Positions 34,801 to 44,300 of a stretch of 64,000 bases of DNA are shown here, piece after piece. The position numbers and the translations under genes were made by a program. Each line of letters begins with the position of its first letter. The first letter of the stretch is position 1. The notes under the pieces were generated by a model that was not told the DNA's origin, made no database searches, and was given only the letters and a program-made list of their open reading frames with translations. The DNA comes from Symsagittifera roscoffensis (taxonomy: Eukaryota; Xenacoelomorpha; Acoela; Convolutidae), in contig NC_087063.1 in NCBI RefSeq assembly GCF_963678635.1, positions 9,086,386 through 9,150,385 on the forward strand. Reading direction: 5' to 3'.

Positions 34801-36131
34801 TCAAAAAATTTGGTAGTGTGAGTGGTGGGAAAAATTCAAAACGAATGAAAATATCAAAAATTATGTAAAAACCCTTTTTCCTTTCGAAAGATATCTTTCT
34901 ACAGACTCCTTTCTAGCAAAAAAAAAAGATGAATCTTTTTTTGGCTATGTTCAATGCAATTTAGTTGTTCCAGATGAACTAAAAGCAAAACTTGCCAAAT
35001 TTCCCACAATTTTCAAAACACAGAAGTTGGAAGAAATGATAATGGAAAAGACATTAAAAAACTATGCATTCGAGAACGAAATCTCAAAAGAACCTCAGAG
35101 AATGCTGATATCTAGTTTCAGGCTAGAAAATGGAACAGTTATACCCCTCTCTTCATATTTGTTTTGGAACTTCGATTGCAGTGCACCAAATTTACCGTTT
35201 TGTTCAGTATACTCCACGAAATTTTTTCAATAAATTTCGTTCAATCAGTAGTTGATGCCAGAAGCGAAGGAGATAAAAACCTTTTGTCAGGAGTTGTAGC
35301 AGAAACTATGAAGACTTTGGATAATTCCTCCTATGGATATCAGATCATGGATAGATCCAGACATACAATCAATAAGCATCTGAACAATGAAAAACTCAAA
35401 ATGCAACCAATGAACTACCGTTTAAAAGACTGAACACAGTTGGGAAAGACTTGTATGAGGTCGAATTGCTGAAATCAAGCATTGAACACAGAGAAACCAT
35501 CACTGTTGGTTTTTTCATACTTCAGTATGCAAAACTGAGAATGTTGGAAATCTACCATAACTTTTTTGACAAGTTCTGTGATATAAAAAAAATTTGAGGA
35601 GTTAGAGATGGACACAGACTCACTTAACTAAGCTCTTGCGGAAGAAATTTTATACGACTGTACCCAACCAGATAAAAGAGCTTTTTGGGAAAAATTGAGG
35701 AAACATGACTGCAGAGACTCTTTCAAGGCAGATGCTAAATCTAATTCTTCCCTCGAATGTGTTGCAGCATTCATGAAAAACATGATTAACGGGAGCCGGA
35801 ATTTTTCAAAGAGGAATTTAGATGTACAGAAATGGTATGTCTGTGTAGCAAAATTTATTGCTGCTATGACAGCAAATCAGATAAATTCGAATTTGCAGCA
35901 AAGGATTCAGCAAACGAGTTCTAGAAGATTCTAAAGATGGTCCCCTGTCACAAAAAGGTAGAGTGCTCGATGAAGCAGTTTAACCTTACATCTACTAACA
36001 GAGGATTCAGAACCGTGAACCATATGGTGGCCACGTATGAGCAAACAAAGAACGGACTTTGTTATTTTTATCCAAAAAGACGATGGAATTCATATAAAAC
36101 CATTCAACTTATAAGAACTGATCCGATGTAG
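31860..36131 (+). pseudogene. Maverick DNA polymerase B with N-terminal zinc fingers (broken)
   Basis: This gene replicates the element by protein-primed B-family synthesis. Conceptual frames follow in order. C2H2 zinc fingers lie at about 31880-32090 (CSNCPFYTKNKQEMDYHFAK; a third finger lacks one Cys). A conserved CLFHALAMYMNGQ block is at about 32700, and another finger, CPSCETFFHKSDHFNQH, at about 33010-33060. Exonuclease motif I, FDFESI, is at 33143-33160. The FDNPDKRDFRETPPYE block is near 33850. Polymerase motif B, NSSYGY, is at 35323-35340, and the metal-binding MDTDS is at 35608-35622. The C-terminal block NRGFRTVNHMVATYEQTKNG is at about 36000-36050. Over a dozen stops and frameshifts, plus a G12 run at 33750-33761, make it non-functional. 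It is the largest Maverick gene, beside the right inverted repeat. Confidence 0.9.
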
Positions 36132-36192
36132 TAAATGTATTTATGATGTCGTAATATTTTGGTTTTATGATATTAAAAGGTAAAATGTTGCG

Positions 36193-36877
36193 GTAAATTT
36201 AATATACAATGCAGTGATTTGTATACTTTTTTTGAAATTTAATTTTATTCTCTCAAGAAATTGATTTCATTCGAAGTTTCAGTATGTTTCAGCATAACTT
36301 CAGGTAGATTGAACACTGTTTCAAAAAAAAACATCTTATAACAGGGTTAATAGGTCGAATTATACCAATTCTTATCGTGTTTTGAAATTTTTTTGAAAAT
36401 TTTTTAAATTTTTTGATGAAAAATCTCACTTTTTACCCAAAAAAAATCACCATTGACTTACCGTGAACCAAAAAAAAACTATTAACGAGACCTTCATTGC
36501 TAAAAGTACACGTAACCGAACAGTGATGTTTAATAATTAGATAACGCGCGCCAAAAAATTTGCGTGAACCAAAAAAAAACTATTTACGAGACCAGTTCTA
36601 AAAGTACACGTAACCGAACAGTGATCTTTAACAATTAGATAACGCGCGCCAAAAATTTTGCGAAAAAACTAGACATTTCCACATAAAACCCAAAAAAATT
36701 CCATTTTTCTTTATCTTACCATCACATTGAAACATTATCATTGGTTTTCCCTATCTTAATACATTGTAGACTTTTTACTTAATATTACTACATAGCATGG
36801 CGGACTGGAAACCTATAACGAATCTTAAAACATGGGGTCCGCCATGCCCCCCTCCCACTTTAGCGTCAATATCTACT
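36193..36877. repeat. Right terminal inverted repeat of the Maverick
   Basis: Reverse complement of the left repeat, ending at atctact (36877). Landmarks in reverse order are atcactgcattgtat, ttcagcataactt, gaacactgtttc, gcgcgcc, cattatcat, acattgtagac, catggcggac and ggggtccgccatg. It is longer than the left copy mainly because of an internal duplication (36459-36655). Confidence 0.85.
36459..36655. repeat. Tandem duplication inside the right inverted repeat
   Basis: Two copies of about 95-105 bases run from cgtgaaccaaaaaaaaacta to gataacgcgcgccaaaaa. The left inverted repeat has a single counterpart (ggcgcgcgttatttaactg to ttggtacatgg). The duplication thus arose after insertion or in the parent on one end only. 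Confidence 0.85.
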
Positions 36878-38578
36878 ACTATTTTGCAGACACCTGTTAC
36901 GCACAAATCTTCTTTATAACAATTCCACACATGGGTAATGCAACACGCAAGGTATTTGGTATAATTGTGCTTACAGTTATTTGTATTCCAAGTCAATTGC
37001 GTTTTTGCAAAAGCAAAATTCCTTGACTAATTAAGTTTCTCACGAAAACTTTTTGATCATCGGCTGTCACCCAGATTATATGCATCAGGAAAAAACGATT
37101 GATGAAAAGAATTGGTGTCTTACAGTTTAAAACCATACAACTTAGCAACGCACATTTTGCTACCTAATCATTTTAATACTGAAGAAATTAAGTTCAAAAC
37201 AAATACTAAAACTGATGCTGTGTGAACTCCTCATCTTAACTTCATTCACGGTAAAGTTAATCCTACCATTGATGCAATTGAAAAACTTTGTATATCTCAA
37301 ATATGCGTGCTAAACTGAAGCTACACAAACTACCTAAGATTTTTATCGACAATTTTTTTTTTTTTTTGCATTTCAATTAGATGTTTTACTAAACCATTGT
37401 GACAACTAAAAAGTGCTTGTGCTAATTCATAGCATTTTAACGTAAAGTTTCTGACAAACATCAAAATCTGCTAGTAAATTTATGCTTTACTCAATTTATA
37501 ATTGATTGCAATCATCAAAAAAAAATCATTGAGTCTTTTTTCGCATTTACAGTTTCATCTGAAAACAAGCCAATTCTTGTAAAGTCTGGCCACCAATTTT
37601 TTTCCGCGAAAAAAAAAAGAAATTACCGATTACTGGATTTGCTCAAACGACCAATTACATGAATTATGAGCATCTGCTATTACAAAAATGAACTTAAGCT
37701 TTGCGTTTCTGTGCCAAAAAAAAAACACAAAACGATTATGGTAAAGTTTTTCAGAATGATTTTCGAGAATGATTCTAAAATTGAAAAGCTTTTAGTTTTT
37801 TTTTAGCAAAAATGGAATTTGTTTTTGAGTTTCTGTGTCGGCTCAAAATAACCTAAATATCATGCCATTTTTTTCAAAAATTGTTTTATAAATTGCAGTT
37901 CTTTGAAGTTTGTTACAAGAATGCTCGTTTTTGGATCGAATCATTTTAACAAGTCAATTTTTTGGCAAATTTTTATTCAAAAATTATAGTAATTAAGTAG
38001 CGCAAAACTGACTGTCATGAAAGTTGCCAAAACCATCTTGTTTTAGTCGTTGATAACTGCCGAAGTTCTTTTTCAAGTAGGCTCTCTTTTCATTTTGGAT
38101 TTGAAAGGTGTTAAGTTATAGAAATAGCTTTAAAATGTAGTGGTTTTAAGTTGCTAAGGCAGCAAAAAGCAAGACGTGAAATTGTATGGTTTTATAAGTT
38201 GTTTAGAGTTTAAAAGGTGCGAACCATCGAATTATACCACAAAACTATTGGCCTTAAGGCCTCAGAACAAAGCGATGTATATTATCTTCAGTTTGGTCAT
38301 TTTTGCCAAAAGAAATATATTTTTTTATAACAAAGCAAGTACTACTAATACTGCTGGATTCATTTCGAAAGTTATTATGGTCCTTAGCTTAAACACTTTT
38401 TTTTCCTAACTTTTTTCATCGTCCCTTATCATTGTATAAAGACAATTTAAAAAATGAGTTTCAACGTCCGATGATAAACGCCAAAAAAATTCAAGCTCAT
38501 TGAACCACATCCGACGTGCAGACTGTGTTTGGAAAGAACGTCGTTTTTTACAGGAGCGTCTGACCCACGGGCGATTTT
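36878..38578. other. Non-coding DNA right of the Maverick
   Basis: AT-rich with no gene-like frame. It shares no obvious sequence with the left flank of the Maverick. Confidence 0.5.
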
Positions 38579-39599
38579 TTATACCAGGAGTTGGAAAAAT
38601 TGTAAACCACAGTCTAAAGATACAATTATGAAAAATTTCTATGTCTTGAGATGGAAACAAAAATACAGAGTCTATCAGTGAAGTACTAAGATTTTTTATG
38701 TTTTTTTTTTGAAAGAAAAATGTACCGAATTTTTTAGATAGGTCGAATACTTTTGTTAGATCGCTTTGTTTTAATGCTCTTTTCTGACTGCTCCTACAAG
38801 CTCTTGACCCCAAAAATGCGTTTTTCTTCCCCCTCAAAACTGATAGCTTTTCTGCCTGAAAAAAATCTTGCAGGGTTGCTCAGCCACAAACATCTGCCAG
38901 AAAAAATGACCAAAGGTACAACACTTTGGGAAAGTGAGAAGACCATTTACTTGGTACGCTACTGGCCTCAACCAGGGTACCCATAATATAACTTTTACTT
39001 GGGTTGAATGGTTGACCAGTAAATAGCGCAAATGAGAGGGTCAAACCTGTGTCAAGTGCTGTCTCCTCAGCTCCACATGCAGATAAACACTGAAAACCTT
39101 TCACCAACTTCTCGTGGGCATAGTTTACCCAATGACCGCTGAAGCAAGCGTCACTTATGATTGTCGGGTACTCCATGTTCGACTGACACATAGAAAATAT
39201 CTCCTCTATCCCTATTGTGCCATCTTGAAAACACCAGTTTCCTGTATCCTCTTCACCGTGACCAGTATAATAAAGCATGGGCTTGAAGTTGCCTCGAAAG
39301 CAAAACTCGAAAAACTTCCTAATACGTTCAGTAGCGTCGTTTTTTGTCATTTCGAAGTCTCTAACTATGTTATGAAGCTCTGTCTCTACTGCTCGGCCCA
39401 TATGAGCTAAGTCAAAGTTCACACCGCTCAAATATTTTCCCGATCTAGCAGTTGGAGCTTCGCGTGGTCTTCTGCCCGATACAACTATGTTTTCTGGCGG
39501 GTTGCTGGCGCCGGCAATTAGCAACCATTTACGGGGTTTGCTGGTTGGACTCCAGATCTCTACATGTTTAAGTGGACATTCAACTTCAGTTGAGCTCAT
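38579..39599 (-). CDS. Caspase-fold cysteine peptidase homologue (clan CD)
   Basis: The first ATG in frame is at 39599 (MSSTEVECPLKHVEIW); exon 1 is open to 38880. The core fold markers are present: strand WLLIAG (residues about 25-30), KPMLYYTGHGEE with catalytic-type His 114, and YPTIISDACFSGHW with catalytic-type Cys 152 (coordinates from the ATG). The H-G and D-x-C-x-G signatures are those of caspases and metacaspase-like peptidases (C14). There is no CARD or death domain, and the chain is only about 220-240 residues. A donor CCAA|GTAAAT at 38950 and an acceptor TGTATCTTTAG at 38614 could join a short last exon ending at 38579; without splicing the stop is at 38880. It has good codon use and looks like a living host gene. 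The substrate is unknown; regulation of cell death or of an inflammasome-like process is only one possibility. Confidence 0.7.
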
Positions 39600-40364
39600 G
39601 GTTTTGCTCAATTGTTAAAAAGCTCAGAAATAAAACTGGCTGCAAAGAGAAAAAATGCGAGGTAATTCAACAAAGTGCGCAGAGATGAAGATACAAAATA
39701 TACACGCTAAATCAACCAATCGTTTTTTTCTGTTGAAAAGGTATGATCAAACTGCTTGTAACTAATGCAGTTTTTTCTTATCGCCTGAATTATTCGTTTT
39801 AGCCTGACGGTTTGTTTTGGTTGCACATTGTTTTTACGATACATATGAAAAGTCAAACAACTAATACGAGCCTGCGTAAACGAGAGATTTTTGGCGAAAG
39901 TTTGTTTGCGTTCGAGATAAAAAAATCGCAAAAACACCGATAGAATAAAAAAAACTATCAGGCCATTTTTTGTCACGTGAAAAACAACTTTGTAAAACAT
40001 TTTATTGCATGTAAAAGTCAGTGAAGTTTAATCATACCAGAACTATTAGTTTGCATGCATTTTTTTCAGTATGCTGCGCTAGATTAAAGAAATCCAGATA
40101 TTCAACTGTTTTCTGATAAAACTCATAAGGTAATGAATCATACCTGCCTATATCAGGGCAAAACCGAGAACGATCTGACTGACTTTCAACTGATCCAAAA
40201 CTTTTTATTTTTCAAGTATATTCATTACGAAGCCAAGCTCGGGTACTTTGACAACGGTTTGAAATCCGCGTAATTTGTATTGAAATCAACTAGCGTATTG
40301 AAATTTTATATGACAAGCGTTTTTTAATCAGCTCCATTTTTAACATTGTATGACTAGCATTTTC
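39600..40364. other. Upstream region of the caspase-like gene
   Basis: No gene seen. A TATA-like acaaaatatacac lies near 39690, about 90 bases upstream of the ATG on the minus strand. The frame at 39707-40000 looks random. Confidence 0.4.
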
Positions 40365-40462
40365 CTAGTGATGAAGTCAACCCTTCCGGTTGGTTAATTG
40401 AACTGATTGAGAGGCGGAGACGTAACCACTTCACCATCGCTCCCCTAAGAGAGGTTTCTCAT
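40365..40462 (-). other. tRNA-like segment with an RNA polymerase III A-box match
   Basis: On the minus strand GGGAGCGATGGTGAAGTGG (about 40443-40425) contains TGGTGAAGTGG, fitting the A-box pattern, and is followed by TTACG and a Cys/Arg-like anticodon-arm text. About 50 bases on, GGGTTGACTTC partly resembles a B box. It does not fold as a clean tRNA by eye; a tRNA-derived SINE head is possible. Confidence 0.25.
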
Positions 40463-41931
40463 CGCGCGATTTGTTATACGTCCCCCCATATGATGCCACT
40501 TTAGTTTCTCCAATGCGCAGCCGACACATAGTCTTGCTCGTAGAATGCAAGGTCCAAGAGAGTCAGATTCACTTCCGAGACCACTGCCCGAGTCGAGATT
40601 TTTCACCTAATTTGAAGCCAGATTTGAGCTTTACTAAGCGCTCATTGCTGGTTGAATGCTTAGTAATTTTATCCTAAATTATAAGTCTCACCTTAGATCG
40701 TCAAATTGTCTTGACAAAAAGTAGAGTAGAAACAATAGTTAGCAAAGGTATGAATTAATTAGTTGGTTAGATACAGAGCACTGGGTTATTAGATTATATA
40801 AATGAATCGAACAGCTTAAAGAAATATACCTATGAGGGGAGGTTGAGCTAATCTTATTTTGTTCATCAATATTTTATCTTCTTACTAAGGTCGGTGGCTG
40901 ATTAGTATGTATGGTTGCCCTTGATGTTTGTCCAAGTCAGCACTTCTGGTTGGGTCGTATGAATCGTCTTGCCGTAGTCCTTTGGGTACTTGTAGTCCAG
41001 ACTTCGTCGGGGGTGCGTATCTCGAGTATCTCGATTTATAATTTTTCAAATCAAACTTAAACTGAGAATTTATTCTCTTTTTATAAATGAAAAGGGCTAG
41101 ATTAATTTTAGTGTAGGGCAGAAAAGAAAAATTATTTATTTTTAAAAGATTTGACTGAAGAGAAATGACTTGCTGCTGACTGAGCAAAATGAAACACTGA
41201 AGATTTCAGGCCAGTCCTTTTGCTCATAAGCATAAACCGGCGGCTGATTCAATCTTTAATTATTCAGGTTTCACCTGCTCCTTTGTTCTCCCTTTCTAAT
41301 AAGGGAATTTTCAACTAGTTTTTATTTGATTTTTTCAAATCAAATATCTTCAACTTATTAGTCCCCTTTGATAAAAACCGCAGCCTTCAGTTTGTCTTAT
41401 TAAAAATTCATATTACTCTCTCTGATGCATCGTATTGCAGGTGCACCTCTGCTTAATCAAAGCAAGGAGAATTTCAGTGCAGCCGGCAAGACTGCTAAAT
41501 ATTTATCCAGTTTGTTTCAAGTTAAGTTAAAAGGGACGTATTAATAATCGCCGCCCTTTTAAAATATTGAGCATGAAAAAATGAGAAAAATTGGACAAGT
41601 ATTTAAAAAGGAGTGGATTTTCAAAACAAGATTTTATAGTCCTAATAAGAGTAAATCAGTCAATATCTGATTTAGTGAAAAGAGGCTTTAATTTAAATGG
41701 CACGCTCCAATTTAGAATTGGGTCGTTAAATAAACAATTAAGACAATGGTTTTTTGTGTATGTGTAGTATTTCGCAATACTACAACTCACCCCTTTTTTT
41801 AGAAAATTAAGCTGTTCGATTCTTACAGTTACCATGGTGAAAATTTAAACACTTAAATGGTTAAATACTATAGTTATAAAATTTAAAGAGAACATCAAAC
41901 GAAAAAGTTATAAAGACAAGTTAGGTTTTAT
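40463..41931. other. Region 3' of the retroelement, no gene confirmed
   Basis: A minus-strand open stretch at 40885-41187 has unusually good composition in its last 50 codons (YAPPTKSGLQVPKGLRQ) but contains no Met at all, so it would need splicing or be part of something larger. I looked here for an LTR (direct repeat with the 55-64 kb side) and found none. Confidence 0.35.
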
Positions 41932-42621
41932 CTAGAGCTTCCTTCTGGATTCAAGCTCTACGTTGTATGATCTGAGGATCGCTATCTTCCTCTGTGAAGC
42001 CTCTAGTTTTTGTTGCAACTTCACGATTTTCTTCTTTTTAATCTTGTTTTTGATTCGTAGTCTGCTCATTCCGTCCGTAAGTTGTTGGATGTCGTACTGT
42101 TCTTGCTGTCTGCTTTCTTTTACATGGTTCGGAAAAGCAGTTATTCCTTCGAACGGGATGGTGACTTTCGTGCCTCCTGCCTTGAGGATGTACCCGTGTT
42201 CCTCCCTCTTCTTTAATTTCCAGAAGTTGTTTTCGTTCTTTATAACCCCTTCTGGCTGGGTTATGAAGTCGATAGGCATCATTGCCTTTTCCAGTGTCGT
42301 TGAGTTAACGACTTCTATGAACGATGGCAGTTTCCATCTGTTAAAATTTTCCTTTATTGAGTACTTTAAACTCGTTATATATTTTGGATTTTCCGTATCC
42401 AATTTGGTTTCTCTGCACTTCTGCAGCTCCAATCTTTGGGTTAAACTGGGAAAGTTGCGAGGGTTCTTATTTAACCCGTCGTCCATTGAAAAAGATTGAA
42501 CTGCTACCGGTTTCCGTTGTTGCTTCCTGAGAGGCAGCTTTCTTTTAAATTCCTCTGGTGCAGGGTCTGCGTTTCTGCAATTCCAGTTTAAAATTGGGTC
42601 GTATTCCATTTTGCTAAACAT
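41932..42621 (-). CDS. Unrecognised 229-residue protein with C-terminal coiled coil
   Basis: ATG at 42621 (MFSKMEYDPILNWNCRN). The N-terminal part is Pro/Lys/Arg-rich and low in structure. Residues about 95-175 look like a small mixed domain (WKLPSFIEVV; KAGGTKVTIPFEGITAFP). Residues about 178-229 are a basic coiled coil (RIKNKIKKKKIVKLQQKLEA). A TATA-like TTTTATATATATAC lies about 100 bases upstream. It sits on the same strand as, and just beyond the probable polyadenylation signals of, the retroelement. It is therefore either a twelfth accessory gene of that element, a readout gene driven by an LTR promoter, or an unrelated host gene. Codon use is similar to pol and env. I do not recognise a family. 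Confidence 0.6.
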   Translation of the reverse strand: MFSKMEYDPILNWNCRNADPAPEEFKRKLPLRKQQRKPVAVQSFSMDDGLNKNPRNFPSLTQRLELQKCRETKLDTENPKYITSLKYSIKENFNRWKLPSFIEVVNSTTLEKAMMPIDFITQPEGVIKNENNFWKLKKREEHGYILKAGGTKVTIPFEGITAFPNHVKESRQQEQYDIQQLTDGMSRLRIKNKIKKKKIVKLQQKLEASQRKIAILRSYNVELESRRKL

Positions 42622-42714
42622 CAATATATAATGACCAAATATTCAAAATCCCGAATTACATTCGGATATTAAGGCTAATTATCAAATGTTTGAACAATGA
42701 AGGACAAAGTGTAA

Positions 42715-42732
42715 AATTGTATATATATAAAA
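42715..42732 (-). promoter_or_regulatory. Candidate TATA box before the 229-residue gene
   Basis: Minus-strand CCTTTTATATATATAC, roughly 100 bases before the ATG at 42621 and just downstream (in the retroelement's sense) of the duplicated AATAAA region. In an LTR, U3 precedes R, so this placement does not fit a simple LTR order. Confidence 0.35.
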
Positions 42733-42786
42733 GGTGGAAAATATAATCTTGTGGTTTCTCACAAACCCACCACGGAAAACAAATGA

Positions 42787-42874
42787 AGAAAGACGATCAT
42801 GGTGTTTATTAACCACAGAAATACAAATCAAGAAAGACGATCATGGTGTTTATTAACCACAGGAATAAAGCACT
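42787..42874 (-). repeat. 44-bp direct repeat carrying AATAAA signals
   Basis: Two adjacent copies of agaaagacgatcatggtgtt followed by tattaaccacag have a period of 44. Read on the minus strand each contains GGTTAATAAACACC, giving two polyadenylation-type AATAAA hexamers about 330-400 bases beyond the last accessory gene. This is the best candidate for the 3' end of the retroelement transcript. Confidence 0.55.
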
Positions 42875-43201
42875 TTACAACACTGAGTTAAGCTCAGATA
42901 TTAAACTTGTGTAGTTAAAGCAAAAAATGGAAATTTGGGCATTAATTAACCCCTAATCTTAAATGTATGTCCACCTGGGGTCATCCACAGGCTTACCATG
43001 GGGTCCCCTTTTATAGGTAAAAGGGACTAGAAAAAACCGGGGGGGTAAATAGTATATAATATAGCATGTGTAAAAGAGATTTTTGTGTTAAATGTTATTT
43101 AAAAAGGTTTATAAATTGTGAGCTGATTACTGAAGTCTATAGATCTTACCAAATGTAGGAAGGTAGAGGAATCGTATATGGACATCGTAAAGTGTTGAGG
43201 A

Positions 43202-43714
43202 TTAATTCCAGGGGTCGGAAAAATCACAAGGGATGTGGCATAAGGGACAAAATTGTGCCGTATTAGGGAGGCATCTTGTACAAATAATGATACCTTGATG
43301 GCAATCAGTAAGATGTTGATAGCTTGCCATACATTGGGTTTGGGTATTTCCCCAATTTGCGCTTTTAATCATTTTTTCACATAAACAACAAGGGGAGTAA
43401 TATGAAAGTGATTGGGTATAATTTGGGACTTGGCAAATGGGGCATAAAATCTGTCCATATTTGGAAAAATGGGCTACAATTTGGTCATGACAGTCTATAC
43501 AGATAAAGTGTGGTGGATGATGTGGCTCGTTATGATGTTGTTTCTTGAATTTGGATTTTGGTAAGTAGCAAATTGGGCATTCAAGAGTGGGTTGTTCAAT
43601 GGTTTTTCGGAAGTACTGTAAAATGGGTTGAGAAACATAAAGAAAACTTTGGAAATAAAAATAACAGGCTTGAAAAATTTTACATATAAAAGCTGGTAAA
43701 GTTATCTGAATCAT
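43202..43714 (-). CDS. RING-like double zinc protein with hydrophobic N-terminus (accessory gene 11)
   Basis: 170 codons from ATG 43714. Residues 1-35 are hydrophobic (KIFQACYFYFQSFLYV), a possible membrane anchor. Two zinc-binding modules follow. Module 1 is CPICYLPKSKF, a His-rich stretch (QHHNEPHHPPHF), CIDC and CPIC. Module 2 is CCLCEKM, H-x-x-D-C-H, IIICTRC and FCPLCH. Cys/His spacing is RING-like (C-x2-C, C/H pair, C-x2-C), as in E3 ubiquitin ligases, though loops differ from the standard RING consensus. It lies 19 bases after the preceding gene on the same strand and is the last gene of the post-env cassette. If a ligase, it would modify host or element proteins; that is inference. Confidence 0.65.
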   Translation of the reverse strand: MIQITLPAFICKIFQACYFYFQSFLYVSQPILQYFRKTIEQPTLECPICYLPKSKFKKQHHNEPHHPPHFICIDCHDQIVAHFSKYGQILCPICQVPNYTQSLSYYSPCCLCEKMIKSANWGNTQTQCMASYQHLTDCHQGIIICTRCLPNTAQFCPLCHIPCDFSDPWN

Positions 43715-43733
43715 TCTTTTAAAGAAGGAAAAA

Positions 43734-44009
43734 TTAAAAAATAACTCGATTGGAGGTTTGGAAGTTTATGTCGATGACATCTTCGTCATTGTTGAATGCA
43801 TTTAAGATAATATTAAAAAATCTACTGCTGCTTTTGACAGTAAATTTTTCTTCATCGTGGAAGCCAGGACTATAACGTTGGCAAAAAATATCCAACTGCT
43901 GTTGATCGGGATGAATATAAATACGATTTGTGCGCGCTTGGTAACCGTCACCTTCGACGAGGAGATTATAATCAAGGACAAAATCAATGTCCATTACCAA
44001 GCAGAACAT
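43734..44009 (-). CDS. Small accessory protein, paralogous family (gene 10)
   Basis: ATG 44009 (MFCLVMDIDFVLDYN); an internal Met at residue 6 could be the true start. It overlaps the end of the upstream RING-like gene by 26 bases in another frame. The pattern is of beta strands and one helix, with SSSRFFNIILNAF in the position where the relatives have SSNPKYNYICSFL. No Cys pairs, signal peptide or catalytic motif are seen. I do not recognise it outside this element. Confidence 0.55.
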   Translation of the reverse strand: MFCLVMDIDFVLDYNLLVEGDGYQARTNRIYIHPDQQQLDIFCQRYSPGFHDEEKFTVKSSSRFFNIILNAFNNDEDVIDINFQTSNRVIF

Positions 44010-44286
44010 TTTGCGACTTTCTAAACAAACAGCATAATTGTTTATTCCTTGTTTTATTGCCTTTATAGGTCAGACATTTGTTAATTTGTTCGAAATTTAA
44101 TATGTGAACATCCTGGTGGCATATTTGGCATAAGAATTTGTCAAAAATTAAGTTAGTTTTGGATTTGAGAGTCATGTAGCATTCATCACAAATAAAATAA
44201 AATGGTTGTGGATTCTTTCTTTTGTGAAGTTTCCTTAATTGAAGGGTTGTTTTCAATTCTTGACAAACGGGGCATTCGTTTGACAT
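43984..44286 (-). CDS. RING-like zinc protein (accessory gene 9)
   Basis: The first ATG is at 44286 (MSNECPVCQELKTTL). Eight upstream in-frame codons lack ATG. One RING-like module occupies residues 5-70: CPVC, RKLHKRKNPQPFYFICDEC, FLCQICHQDV. The second half retains Cys residues (KQLCCLF) but not a complete second module, unlike its two neighbours; it may be truncated by a frameshift. It starts 14 bases after the preceding gene and its end overlaps the next start. Confidence 0.6.
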   Translation of the reverse strand: MSNECPVCQELKTTLQLRKLHKRKNPQPFYFICDECYMTLKSKTNLIFDKFLCQICHQDVHILNFEQINKCLTYKGNKTRNKQLCCLFRKSQNVLLGNGH

Positions 44287-44300
44287 TGTATAAAAGTAAG

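Larger units (their letters stand above)
11151..36877 (+). mobile_element. Maverick/Polinton DNA transposon, old and inactive
   Basis: The roughly 25.7-kb interval is delimited by long inverted repeats. It carries the gene set expected of this virus-like transposon family: protein-primed-type DNA polymerase B (plus strand, right), packaging ATPase with a Walker A motif, adenain-like protease, a capsid-type protein and a basic pX/pVI-like peptide (minus strand, left). Nearly every large gene is interrupted by stops or frameshifts, and the two inverted repeats have diverged, so the copy is dead. I could not find a retrovirus-like integrase, which intact members carry. An 11-kb internal tandem array has enlarged the left half. 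Orientation is given relative to the polymerase. Confidence 0.85.

Noticed and set aside
10721-36900. Six-base target-site duplication flanking the Maverick
   Set aside because: Bases outside the two ends do not match convincingly; the exact end position is uncertain by several bases and the ends have diverged.
41963-42499. A 178-codon plus-strand frame rich in Phe, Leu and Ser
   Set aside because: It is antisense to the 229-residue coiled-coil gene; its hydrophobic appearance comes from reading Lys/Glu codons in reverse.
42784-42874. The two 44-bp repeats considered as a minimal CRISPR-like or LTR pair
   Set aside because: They are adjacent with no spacer, only two copies, and in a eukaryotic element; a duplicated termination signal explains them better.
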